Assembly (NCBI GenBank): GCA_009602735.1
Contig: WELA01007148.1
Location: 265,142 to 329,141 of the forward strand
DNA: 64,000 nucleotides
Source of the DNA: Mesotaenium endlicherianum
Lineage: Eukaryota; Streptophyta; Zygnematophyceae; Zygnematales; Mesotaeniaceae
Reading direction: 5' to 3'
Below, piece after piece: positions 11,916 through 22,985 of the stretch (position 1 is its first letter; every line of letters begins with the position of its first letter). A model generated the notes under the pieces. That model did no database searches and had not been told where the DNA came from. It saw nothing but the letters and a program-made list of their open reading frames with translations. A program made the translations under genes and the position numbers.

Positions 11916-13541
11916 ATGGCTCCCACCACACAAAAGGAGGACAGAAAACGCAAGGCAGAAGAAGCCAGGAGGACAATGGAGCAATACCAGAAGGAGCTGG
12001 CGGCGATGTCCCTCACCAAGAGAGAACAAGAAAGGGTCCGCAAACAACAAGAGGCGGCAGAAGAGGCACAGAGAAAGAAGGATCAAGAAGCGGAAAACCT
12101 CAGGAAAGCTGAGGAGGAGAGAAGGAAAAAGGCTGAAGCGGACAGGCAGAAGAGCTTGGCCACTTACAGGTATACTGTGGTGGGTGGCCAAAACTTTGAT
12201 AACCTGAAGGAAGCATTGCTGGCAGCCCAGGAAATCAACAAGCTGGAACAGACAACACTACTACAGAAGGAAGGAGCTGCAGCACTGGATAGGTACATTG
12301 AGACACACACTGGTGTGGTCCTCTACGATGCCAAGATGGTGGGCTATACAGCGGAGCAGACCCGGTACCTTGCAGATGATTCAGAGAACAGGCCATTCCT
12401 AATACCGGGAATAGTGGGAGATTAGAGACTCATTGGGATGGTGAGGATGCGGCCCGATAGCTTTAAGGATACGGTATTTTACCTCACACTATTGCCAGCT
12501 TACAACGAAGTTGAGAGAAGGAGCTGGGAGTACTTGGCCAAGGAAGCAGGACAGCAGATGTTCTCTCCCCATTGGTTCCCATGTAAACTGAGAAAGGTTG
12601 AGCATGGACCCCAGTACTACCAGCAGCCAACAGATTGGAGGTAGATGACCGTCACAAACAGAAAGCAGGAGTGCAACCGAGCCCAACCAGACGATTTCCA
12701 CTATGGCCTAGACGGCTATCTCATCCTACCACCTCACATTGCCCCTTGGGACCCCAGGCTGAATGGCTGTTTGAGCAATATGAATGCAGAGACCAAAGAG
12801 CACAGGAGGAGGGGGAGATACTACTTCTCTGAGGGAAAGCATGCCTTCGTCAAATGGGCAAAGAATGCAGGTCGGATAGATATCAGCAGGCTGAAGGCCA
12901 AGCAACCTCCAGCGCGCCCTAAGAAAGGGAGGTCAGTAGACTACTCCATGTCTACCAGGGAGCAGGACGACCTAGTGGACGAGACTCCTACTCTCTCAGA
13001 GGAGGAGGATGAGGAGGATGAGGAAGAAGAACACGGCAGAGGAGGAGCATCAGGAGCTGGTACTCAGGAGACCCAGGGGTAGGCAGGGGCAATTCTTAAG
13101 GAACCAAGATCAGGTATATGGAACGTGATTCCGGTCATGGCGGCAACTGGACCCCGCCCTCGCTTCCCCAGCCCACTTGCCCAAGCAGGGGAAGAAGCTG
13201 ATCTGACTGTACTTGGCAGCAGACATAGGCAGAAATCCCCAGAGGACAGGGGTGCCAGAAGAGGGACACGCGGGGTGGCCAAAGGTATGCCGGCCTCCCC
13301 CTTTGCTCAGGGACATGTACCTCTTGCCAATGTGTTTCAGCATCCTACTGGAATGCCTGTCTATGTGGGGATCAACACCCAAGTGGTTGAAGAGCAGGCT
13401 ACCATCCTTCGTTCTCCTCGAGGTCCAACTTTAGAACAAACGGGGTTCTTTAAAAGGCCAACTGACAGACCTAGAGGGTTGTCCGGATCTAGGTCCAGAT
13501 CTCAGTCTCCTGATCCGGAAGCCCCAGGAACAACCCCCTAG
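11916..13541 (+). pseudogene. A2 extra gene, subtype 2 (unknown protein of about 540 residues)
   Basis: I do not recognise this family. Visible layout: residues 1-85, Lys/Glu/Arg/Gln-rich coiled coil (QKEDRKRKAEEARR); a core of about 250 residues with YTVVGGQNFDNLKEAL, RYIETHTGVVLY, DSFKDTVF, YNEVERRSWEYLAKE and HWFPCKLRK; a basic stretch (KGRSVDYSMS); an acidic run of Glu/Asp near 13000-13040; and a C-terminal part with HPTGMPVYVGINTQVVEEQ and an Arg/Ser tail (SGSRSRSQSPDPEAPGTTP). There is no signal peptide or membrane span, so it is not envelope-like. It lies between pol and the 3' LTR on the element's strand. The start is the first in-frame ATG, at the place where A6 and A7 read CAGG-ATG. 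Broken, with a few breaks. Confidence 0.75.
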
Positions 13542-13653
13542 GTGACAGGCTCAAAAGGCAGTCAGTGGGGGAGGCGGGTCAGGTTCAGTTCCCTGATTAG
13601 AATCTTTTGCACTTTAATGTTGTCGAGGCGACAACAAGTTAAGTTGGAGGGAT

Positions 13654-14370
13654 TATAATGAATCAGTATATTGGTAGATATAATATTCATTTAAATATAA
13701 TAGTTAATTTAATTCAGCCTGCTGAACTCTAGCTGATATTTAATCTGCTGGACTTCATAATTAATATTAGTTTAATGACTCAACCGGAAGCAGCAGGCTG
13801 AAGTCAACTCAAGTCAGCTTGCTGGCACATTCTTTGACAGCCGGCTGACTTCCGTACTCGGTAGCAGCGAACTGCCTCGATATGAATCTAAGTGATATGC
13901 TAGATGAATGGCCAGATGACATCCCTATGATGGATGGCGATTCGGGATGATGGGAGATGGCGGTGGATTTGGTTAACCGAGGTCCTACCAACGTGGTTAA
14001 CTCCCGGGTAGGCGGTGCCATCGCACTGGCCGTTGAACAGTAAACTCATTCCATGTACATATGCTAGGATTGCTCTCGAGTTCGGCATTCGAAAACGAGG
14101 CCAACTCTCTTGTACAAATTACTGAGAGAGATTTGAATCCAAGGCAAGAAACCATTGATACGCACTGTCTTCTAACCTTGCTTATGTATGAGTTTACTGA
14201 TTGCATTATTGATGCTAGTTTACTCGCATTTGACTTACGAGTATTATTCACTGCTAGTGTGTTGTCTTTTGCCGTTTAACCCATTAACGAAAAATACCAT
14301 AAAGATAACTTGCTGATATAAAGATCTTTATTAATTGTTAATCGCCTATTTGGTAAGTCGATTCATTTCA
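13654..14370 (+). repeat. 3' LTR of A2 (family A)
   Basis: 717 bp ending GATTCATTTCA. It is preceded by the polypurine tract AAGTTGGAGGGAT and followed by target duplication GTCAT. Confidence 0.92.
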
Positions 14371-14640
14371 GTCATGAAGTACATGGACAAATGAAAGGGT
14401 TATGATGCATCTGGGGACACTTGAGAATTTTAAGACCATATGGTCAACACCAAGGGCGCGTTGAATCGTTTTTACCTCCGAAAAGTTGGTACACCACCTC
14501 AACTGTCATTCCTGTGACATGGGAAAGTGACTAGAGGTCCTGTTTCATTAAAATTGGAGAAAAAAGGGACAAAAAGTGACAATCAAGTGATAGTTTGTGA
14601 CAGGTAGCCCACCTTAAACTAAGTTGGAGGGAGTGTGCCA
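14371..14640 (+). pseudogene. A3 remnant, right part (chromodomain end and post-pol leader)
   Basis: Starts with the GTCAT duplication and continues the interrupted chromodomain of A3. The worn form of the post-pol hairpin and a TTGGAGGGA purine tract (about 14622-14632) follow. Heavily broken. Confidence 0.75.
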
Positions 14641-15143
14641 GCTTCTTGGGGTCAGAAAGTGCATCCTACATAGAGTACTACTCAAACTCAACCACTCACA
14701 CATTCACGAAAAAAATCTTACTACTCCATTTTCCTACTTATACAGAATACGTCCAGATCATAGGCTAATGCTTTGCCATGGGCCCTTTGCAAGCTTGAGT
14801 GGATGCAACTTTCCTGCAGGAAACGTGTTGCTTGGCTTGTTCCACTAACAAGTTGCACAGCTGGTGATATACTCGGTAACATCAACCTAAACATTAGGTA
14901 TCCTATCAGTTTACCCCCCTTCTTCAGCGTTGACCTCTAGAGTGCTACAGTTGACCAAATGGTACAATCTATAACTCAAACAAACCGTATAGACTTGAAC
15001 CTTAGGCGAAAAAATGCAAAACGGTCTTCCGATCATTAACGACAAAGTTAGAGTCGAAAGAGTGAGGTTCAACTTCAGGTTCAGAGCAGAATTTTGTGTG
15101 AAATGTCTTTCATACCCGAGGTCACTAAATAGCTCTTAGAGCC
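14641..15143. other. Mixed remnant region, includes a family C integrase scrap at about 14755-14905
   Basis: Bases 14755-14905 align with 42325-42475 of C1 in the same orientation (shared words include TTGCTTGGCTT, ACTCGG and AACATCAACCT). They are a scrap of family C integrase coding on the minus strand. The flanks 14641-14754 and 14906-15143 show nothing I can name; the latter is the leader of the piggyBac remnant. Confidence 0.6.
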
Positions 15144-16326
15144 ATGGTTTCTTCTTCAAATGCGCCAGAAATTGTTGTGGGTGGTAAATTACTCATTGCT
15201 ACTGCTTTTTGGGGAGATGCATGGGCAAAAAAAACATTTGAACAGTATTACGTAGGGTTTTTCTTAGTCGAAATTGTGAGAAAAGACGTGGTGAGGACTA
15301 AAAAGGAGAACTCATGGTGTATGACAAGGAAAAGAAGCAATGGGAGGCATGGCAGGTCAGGCAGTACCTATCTACTGTGCCTGAAGAGCCCTGGTTTTAT
15401 TCCGAGCCGCATGTAGTTCGTTTCGGCTCGGTTTCCTCAGGGGCCTCATTACTTGCCGATTCTAGGGAGGCTGGCAGTCAAGGTTTGATTTCTTCCTCCA
15501 AAGACCCAAATGATGACTTCCAGCTAAGGTCTAATGATGCTGAGGATGAGGAGAAGGAGGAGGAGGATACTATGAGGAAGAAGGGCAGGCCTGACACCGG
15601 AAAGGGAAAGCAGGTGCTGCTTACTGTTCCTGTGGATAGAACTGAGAAGAAGCAGAGGAGGAGAAAGACCAAACTGAGTCAAAGGAAGAGGAATAGCAGC
15701 AGGTATAAGAAGGCTGCAGGTGTCAATGATGAGGAGTTGCATTCCTCTGATGGTGAGCTGGAAGAAGAAGGTAATTCCTTGGAGGAGGAGCACCTTCGGG
15801 AAGATACAGCCGAGGAGGAGTACAACTGGAGACCTCCAATTCGTGGTGAGAAGTATCCATGTAGGCAGCAGCCAGGTGGCTCTTCAACCTCCGGACTGAG
15901 AGGTGTCAGTCCCAAGGCATTTTTGAAATACTCTCTCTTTGCTGTGCTGTGCCTTGTTCATTGGCATAGACTGGTTTGAACTGCTTGTCAATGAGACAAA
16001 TGCTTATGCAAACTTGAACAAGGCCAAAGAGTGGAAGCTGGAAGGGAGATGGTTGTATCACGGTCTTTACCTTGCCATGGCCCTGAACCCTCTGCCTAGG
16101 ATACCTTACTATTGGAGGTCTGACACAAGTGGACCCATCAGGTTTCCTTCCTTTGGAACCTTCATGTCCAGGAACAGGTGGCAGGAATTAAAAAGATACT
16201 TCCACCTCAAGTCAAACTTGGGTAGGGAGTGCTTTTCTAAGACTCTTGGGATCTACAGGTCGTGGCAGTGCCTGCCTATCATAAATAGATTAAGGCACAA
16301 GTTTAAAGCCCACTATAAGGATAATA
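15144..16326 (+). pseudogene. piggyBac-like transposase remnant (DDE_Tnp_1_7), 3'-truncated
   Basis: A DNA transposon gene. An N-terminal part (GKLLIATAFWGDAW, EQYYVGFFLVEIV) of unknown fold is followed by an acidic and basic linker with a nuclear-localisation-like block (KKQRRRKTKLSQRKR). The start of the piggyBac transposase domain comes next: LLVNETNAYANLNK, YHGLYLAMALNPLPR, PYYWRSD and FMSRNRWQELKRYFHLKS. Reading switches frame near 15300 and near 15925, so there are two frameshifts. The gene stops at about 16326, where family B sequence begins. None of the three catalytic aspartates of the DDD core is reached. I found no convincing TTAA-flanked terminal repeats. Confidence 0.8.
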
Positions 16327-16917
16327 AGAAGTGCTCATACTTAGCTTGTTCCCCATCAAAGTAAACAATGACCGCCAAAAATGGCTAGTATACCTTGGAT
16401 CCCGATTTGAAACAATCACCTTCAGCAACCCATGTAGCCTGAAAATATGATCAAATAATGGACGTGCCACATTTGCTGCCGTAGAACTCCTCTTCATGGG
16501 CATGAAGTGAGCCACCTTGCTGAGTTCGTCTGACACAACCCATATGGCATCGTGCCCTTGACCACTAACTGGTAACAATGTGATGAAGTCCATAGCAATC
16601 TGCTCAATGGATACTTTGGATTAGACAGGGTTTGCAAGGTACCTCCCTTCTTTTAATTTAGTGTCTTGCTTCTCTGGCACGCATCGCAACTTCTGGTCCA
16701 CTCCTCATGTCATTGTCCATATTTCTCCAATAGAACTCTTGTTTTAGTAAGCTTGCCGTCTTCTCGCTTCCAAAGTGTCCAGCATATAAGGAATCGTGAT
16801 GCTCCGCAAGTAGTAAGTCTCGTAGCTCCTTGATCTCACGTACCACCACTATGTGAAAATCACCATAATACCATACGCCGTCCTTCTGCATACTTGAGTT
16901 GGACTCACCTGCTCCAC
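16327..16917 (-). pseudogene. B2: family B integrase remnant
   Basis: A minus-strand fragment aligning with 35727-36121 and 36817-37012 of B1. Integrase pieces are visible: the zinc-finger part (LLAEHHDSLYAGHFG) and the core (MDFITLLPVSGQGHDAIW, VSNRDPRYTSHFWRSLF). It is cut off at 16918 by the LTR of B1, which inserted into it. Broken and old. Confidence 0.85.
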
Positions 16918-17514
16918 TGAAAGGGGCGGAGTGCCCTAGTGAAAGTGTCGTGACTCACAAGGAACCAAACTAGTTGCAATCATACTCTAGAGCGCAGCGG
17001 TAGATTACTAAGAATGCCTTGGAAAATCACTCAACATTTTGAGTAGCAAGAGTGTGTTCACAAAATAAACGAATATGAAATTCCTCATCATTACAACCCG
17101 TATAAATTGATGAGAAACGGAGAAGTTATGCCTATTTATAGTCTATAACGACGACCGCTCGCCCCTAGGAGGGAGGGCCGCTTAGCAACAAAATTTCCTA
17201 AGCGTTTGTCAAATCGTCCCGTCCAAAATATTCGTAGGTAGGCCACTTCAGCATCATTCGACGTGTCGAGCCGATTTAACGTCCACATGCATGCATCGAA
17301 ATATCTAGAATATACTAATTTAGACGCGCTAGGCTAATCCGAAACTCTTAGGTAAATCGACCTGGTCGGCACTCCGCGTCAGCCAAATTACATGAATGTT
17401 CGATTTCACTCTAACGGCCCAGATTGCTCGACGTTGTCAACGCACTCACTGCAAATTGAGGACAGTCGTCGACCAACCTTAAAACTAATTAAATTTTAGA
17501 AATTAATAACTTTC
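16918..17514 (-). repeat. 3' LTR of B1, outer part
   Basis: On the minus strand this is the last 597 bp of the LTR, ending CCCCTTTCA. It matches most of the solo B LTR at 54773-55516 in opposite orientation. The first 77 bp of the same LTR are at 34843-34919, displaced by A1. Bases 17510-17514 (CTTTC) are the duplicated target. Confidence 0.9.
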
Positions 17515-18046
17515 TATAATGAATCAGTATATTGGTTGAGATAATATTCATTTAAGTATAACAGTTAAATAAGTTCAGCCTGCTAAACTCTAGTTAATAA
17601 ACAGTCTGCTGGACTTTATATTTAATTTCAGTTTAATGACTCAGTCGGAAGCAGCAGGCTGAAGTCAGCTTCAGTCAGCTTGCTAACACATTCTTTGACA
17701 GCCAGCTGACTCCCGTACTCGGTCGCAGCGAACTGCCAAGATATGCATCTAAGTGAGATATGCTAGATAAATAGCCACATGACATTGCTAAGATGGATGG
17801 CGATTCGGGATGATGGGAGATGGCGGTGGATTTGGTCAACCGAGGTCCTACCAACGTGGTTAACTCCCGGGTAGGCGGTGCCATCGCACACGCCGTTGAA
17901 CAATAAACTCATTCCATGTACATATGCTAGGTATTACTCCCGAGTTTGATATTCGAAAACAAGGCCAACTCTCATGTACAGCTTACTGAGAGGGATCTGA
18001 ATCCAAGGCGAGAAGCCATTGATATGAACTGTCTCCTAGCCTTGCT
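17515..18046 (+). repeat. 5' LTR of A1, first part
   Basis: First 532 bp of the LTR, interrupted by D1; it resumes at 24733. Bases 18042-18046 (TTGCT) are the target duplicated by D1. Confidence 0.92.
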
Positions 18047-18549
18047 TGTAGTGAAACAGATAGATAAAGTACTTAGTAAAACAGAATACTTTATCTATTC
18101 AAGACAAGGATCTTTGATCACAAGTGGTAGCTTCTTGAAAGAGAGATGGCTTCTTGAAAGTTAATATATTTCTGGATTTTGGCAAGTACAAGAGTGATTC
18201 TCCAATGTCTTTCTATGTTCTAGCTCTTGTTTATATACTTGCTACATAAGTAATTTCTAGGAAGGTGTATGTTGATGTGTTGGCACCCAACACATCCCAA
18301 AACTTGCCACCTCTTTCTAGAATAATGTACACATGTCCTTTTGACCTAAAAATGGCACATCTGACTTTTGCCACATGGAGTTCTTCTAGGTCTTTCCTCT
18401 AACTTCGAAAATGCCTTGGAAGGTTCAAAGGACATGAACCAAGTTACTAGAGTACCTATTCACACTTGACTCCACACAATACTACTCCAAATATATTTGA
18501 AAACATTAAAATATATGCAAACTAATATATAATAACTCAAATCACTACA
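18047..18549 (-). repeat. 3' LTR of D1
   Basis: 503 bp, TGTAGTGAAAC to CACTACA in plus-strand reading; the ends form a 7-bp inverted repeat TGTAGTG/CACTACA. Confidence 0.95.
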
Positions 18550-18560
18550 TCACCCCCCCG
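18550..18560 (-). other. Polypurine tract of D1
   Basis: Reads CGGGGGGGTGA on the minus strand, directly next to the 3' LTR. This is the expected place and composition for the plus-strand DNA primer. Confidence 0.85.
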
Positions 18561-19318
18561 ATAGAAAAAGCGACGTCTCGGCGCGTCAAGTCAGGTCTTA
18601 CACATGTGGAGCAAACTAGTCAACAGTTTCAAGTCAGATGCCACACATGTGAAGAGGACTAGTCAAAGGCGCCAAGTCAGGTGCTACACATGTAAGGTAG
18701 ACTAGGCAAGGTCGTAGGTGGTGTGACCTTATTGGCTAGCCTACTCCTTAATGATAAAGAAAATTGTACAAGTTGGCCCAGAATCTGCCACGAACTCAAA
18801 AATTCATAGCGGCCACAGAACTGCTCCAAATCTGAAAATTCGAGTGCCAGACGGACCGCGTCGGAGAACTCTACCGGGTCACCAAATTTGAGAGCATTCT
18901 CATTTCTGGAGTGTCGTTGAGAGCTGAGAGAGTAGGCACTCCTCCAAATCTGTGCAGAAACTTCTGAAAATCATAAGTCCTTCTATACTTCTCCAAATTC
19001 TGCAAACTAAGTCTCAAACTGGGCGCTGTAAGATGTTCTACCAGAGTCTTGAGTTTCAGAGCATTCCAAGTTCAGGGGAAGGCACAATGTCAGAAGGCAT
19101 ATTCTGTCCTAACAATGCCAGCAGCCTGACCCCCTTCTACTTAGAGCATCATATCTCTCTCACCAGTGCTCCAAATTGAGCAAACTTGGACTCTAAATGA
19201 CCGGCTACTCATGGACTACAGCCAGGTAAATTTTCAGAATTTATTATGCAGAGACCTATTACCAGTAGCAGTTTTAGTTTTCTGTCCAGAAACTGCGAGA
19301 AGAGAAGAGTGTCTAATG
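18561..19318 (-). other. D1 untranslated region between pol and 3' LTR
   Basis: About 760 bp after the pol stop. No protein family is recognised. Related words (GTCAAGTCAGG, AGTCAGATGCCACACATGTG) recur with spacing near 18590-18700, giving a weak repeated pattern. Family D has no extra gene like that of family A. Confidence 0.6.
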
Positions 19319-22300
19319 TCAATTTTTCCTCTTTCTTGTTCTTGCAGGCTGCCTCCAAGGGGTCTTCTGCTGCTTCTTGATGGTGGCAGGCTGCCTCCCT
19401 GAAGTCTTCGGGCTTCTAGTAGAGAGACTTGGGGCTGGTCCAAGATGGGGGTTGGCGGCATGGAAGCGCTTCAACTTTCTCTGAACTTTGTCAAGGTAGT
19501 GCGCCGCCACCCAACTATTCTCCGAATCTGGATATCCTTTCCACTTGATCAAGTATTGCTGCTGTCTCCTGAAATTTCTCATAGCCACTATGTCTTCCAC
19601 TTCGTACTCCAAATGATCATCCACTATTGTTGGGGCTGGTGGGGTTGTCACACGTCCTGGGAACTTGTTGTCGGGTTGCACATATGGCTTGAAGAGGGAA
19701 GCGTGGAATACGGGGTCGATGTGCATAGTCTGGGGAAGTTCTAGCTTGCAAGCAACGGGGTTGACTTGCTGGATAATCTTGAAGGGTCCCAAATACTTGG
19801 GAGAGAACTTGCTGCCGGCAGGCCTGTTGTTCAGGGAAATGTTCTTGGATGATAGTAACACGTTGTCACCCACTCTGTACGTAATTTCTCTTCTGGATCT
19901 GTTCGCCACTCTTGCTTGAGCATCTTGCGCGTGTTGTAGAGCTTTCTTCGCTGCTGTAAGGGCTGCTTCTAATGTCTCCATAAAATCTGTGGCTGCAGGT
20001 ACTTCATCATGGCCAGCCGTGAAGCTCAGTGGCGTGGTCGGATGGAAGCCATAGTTGAGGAAGAATGGGGACTCTTGGGTAGAGGCCTGCGTAGTGTTGT
20101 TGTAGGCAAACTCGAGGGGGGTCAAGTACATGTCCCAGTCTTGCTCGAGGGTAGACACGTAGGCCTTTAGAGAGGTCTTTAGGGTACGATTCATACGCTC
20201 GGTTTGCCCATCTGATTGTGGGTGGTAGGCAGTAGACATATCCAGCGATGTACCCAAGTTCTTGAAGAGATTTTTCCAGAAATGGCTTGTGAATCTTGGA
20301 TCTCTATCTGACACAATTCTTGATGGTAGTCCATGGAGTCGGAAGATGTTGTCAAAGATGAGTCTTGCAAGTTGTGGTGCTGTAGCCTTAGTCGTCGTGG
20401 GAATAAAATGAGCCATCTTGGTAAGTCTGTCCACCGCCGTGAGTATTGCATTATGGCCTCGAGGTGTCACGGGCAAGTCCACGATAAGGTCCATTGAGAT
20501 GTCCGTCCATTGTCTTTCGGGGATTGGTAGTGGTTGGAGGAGTCCTCCCGCCTTTTGCGATGATGGCTTGATTCTTTGGCATGTGTCACAGCTCCTGCAG
20601 TACTCCTTGACTTGCTTAGACATGCCTGGCCAACAATAAGTCCTAGCTAGAACGCCCGTGGTCCTTAGGATTCCAAAGTGTCCTCCAAGAGGGTTGTCGT
20701 GTGCTTCTCGTAGAAGCAAGAGCCGGAGGTCTAAGTCATTAGGAACACATCTCTGGCCCGTATCTTGCCTCACCCAATAATTGCCTTCTTGCTTCTTGCA
20801 TGGGTCCAAGGCTGCTTCTCCGTTCTTGTAGTAAGGGTCTCTTTCATAGGCGGCTGAAAATCGAGCTTCCAGATCTGTCTTCAGGGATACCATCACTGCA
20901 TTTAATTGCAGTCTTGAGAGGGGGTCAGCCGGGTTTGTCTTGCCGGGCTGGTACTGAATCGTGATGTTGTATTGTTGCAAGTATCCGCTCCATCTTGCTT
21001 GTCTCCTTGAGAGATACGGCTGCGTTTGGAGGTGCTTTAACGCCTCGTGGTCCGTGGTGACCAGTACTTTGCGTCCTTCAACGTAGCAGCGCCAAACCTT
21101 CAAGGCATGTACAATCGCCAATGCCTCTCGCTCCGTGGTTGTATAATTTTGCTCGGCTGGATTTAGCTTCCTTGACTCGTAGGCGATGGGCTGCAGTCCC
21201 TTGCCTTGGTCTTGAAGCAGGATTGCTCCTATTGCATAGGAAGATGCATCGGTGATGACGTGGAAGGGCCAATCTGGGTTTGGACTTGGGAGTGTGAGCA
21301 CCGGGGATGTGGTCAATCTTCGCTTTAACTCTTGAAATGCCTCTTCCTCTTTCTCGGTCCATGTATATAGCCTGTCCTTCTTGAGTAGATCTGTCAGGGG
21401 GGCTGCTATGTGCGAGAAGCCTTGGATGAATTTTCTGTACCAATTGGCAAATCCCAAGAATGACTGGAGTTCTTTCTTGGTCGTGGGGGTTGGCCATTCC
21501 TCCACCACCGTGGTCTTCTTGGGGTCCATCTTGATGCCATCAGCAGTCACGTGGAGACCTAGGAACTCCACTTCTTGTTTGGCAAACTCGCACTTTGACT
21601 CCTTCGCAAATAGCTTGTTTTGCTTCAATACTTCAAGGACTTCTTTCAAGTGTCTCGCATGCTCTTCAAGGGTCTTGCTGTAGATAAGGATGTCATCGAT
21701 GAATACCACCACAAATCTGTCCAACATGGGCTGAAATATGGTGTTCATCATAGTCATGAAAGTTGCTGGCGCGTTGGTGAGTCCAAATGGCAGGACCATG
21801 AACTCAAAATGTCCATATCTTGTCCTGAATGCCGTCTTCTCTATGTCCGGTTCTGCGATGCGAATCTGGTGGTAGCCGCTCCGTAAGTCAATCTTCGTGA
21901 AGTACTTGGCTCCAACCAGCCGGTCCATGAGCTCATCCATGCGCGGCAGCGGGTATCGATTCTTGATGGTGATCTTGTTGAGGGCGCGATAGTCCACACA
22001 CATCCTCAAGGTACCATCTTTCTTCTTGACAAATAGCACCGGGGCTCCAAATGGCGACTTGCTAGGTCGAATGAAGCCATGCTCCAGTAGCTCCTTGATT
22101 TGCTTCTTGACTTCGTCTAGCTCCGTGTATGACATTTTGAACGTAGGCCGAGAGATGGGCTTGCTTCCGGGCTCCAACTCTATCTTGTGGTCTACGAATC
22201 TTTTGGGGGGTAGGCCCTTGGGCAATTCCGGGGAGAACACTTCTTTGTAGTCCTCAAAGACTTCTTGTATCTCCTTGGGAACGGGGCTGCCTTCTTGACT

Positions 22301-22985
22301 CTCCATGTCTTTCTTGATTTCTTTTGGCGTGATCAAGGCCAAAAGAAGCTCGTGTCCCTTCCTCACAAGTCTCTTGAGTTGGAGGGCGGACAATAGTATC
22401 TCGTGTGCAGGCTTCTGGATGTCTTGGGTCTGGATATTCTGGATTGCGCGCAAAATACAGATTCTTGAAGTGATGTCATTCTTGATCTTGATAGTACTGG
22501 TCCTCCAATCAACTAGGGGGGTTGTGCTTGGTCAACCAAGGCGTCCCTAGGATGACGTCGTACTTGCCCAATTGCATGGGGGAGAACACTACTCTATCCT
22601 TGAAGGACTTGATAGAGAGTGCCAAGGGGTACGTCTTCTTGGAAGGGGTAGTATAGGAGAATCCATCGGGCATCATAATCTCCTCGTCGTGGTCAAGAGT
22701 TCGCATAGTAATTCCGTGCTTGGTGGCAAAATCTGCAGCAATGAAGTTGCCTTGAGCTCCGCTATCCACCAAGATGTGGACCTTCTCTCCTCCAAGGTAA
22801 CCTCTCAAACTCATTGGGGCTGGAACGTCGTCTTCAACGGGGGTCTCCACCTCACTTGGCGTGTTGCCTTCTCGTGAAGTGGGTCTTGGGGTGGTAGGCT
22901 CCTGGCCTACCGGCGCTGTCCGTTTTTTAACAACTTTTTGGAGCATGAAAGTGCACGATGGCCCTTCTCCTTGCAATAAAAGCAT
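19319..22985 (-). pseudogene. D1 pro-pol: protease, RT, RNase H, integrase, chromodomain
   Basis: The protease comes first (HILVDSGAQGNFIAADF). In the long frame starting at 22453 (1044 residues), RT spans about residues 120-300 with [18 protein letters not shown] and FIDD at 251-254. RNase H has TDAS at 401-404 and TDHE at 467-470. The integrase zinc finger has H585, H592, C622 and C625, and the catalytic triad is D655, D716 and E752, with the canonical 35-residue D-E spacing. A GPF-like region and a chromodomain ([15 protein letters not shown]) end near residue 1000. Pro-pol overlaps gag in a different frame, consistent with the frameshifting used by many Ty3-type elements. About one break. 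Confidence 0.93.

Larger units (their letters stand above)
5291..14370 (+). mobile_element. A2: family A Ty3/gypsy chromovirus with an extra downstream gene
   Basis: The element is bounded by LTRs at 5291-5991 and 13654-14370 and by the 5-bp duplication GTCAT (5286-5290 and 14371-14375). Order: LTR, gag, protease, RT, RNase H, integrase, chromodomain, post-pol leader, extra gene, polypurine tract, LTR. A solo LTR of the same family sits inside it at 11000-11719. The two LTRs differ by roughly 10% over the stretch I compared, so it is old. It is broken, with a handful of breaks, although pol is among the better preserved in the window. It was inserted into the chromodomain region of A3. Confidence 0.93.

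Noticed and set aside
13000-13060. The GAGGAGGAT-type run as a microsatellite or satellite array.
   Set aside because: It codes for the acidic stretch of the extra protein and its counterpart occurs in every copy that keeps this part of the gene.
11916-13541. The extra gene as a retroviral-type envelope.
   Set aside because: There is no signal peptide, no membrane-spanning stretch and no cysteine-rich ectodomain. The protein is highly charged with a coiled coil and an Arg/Ser tail.
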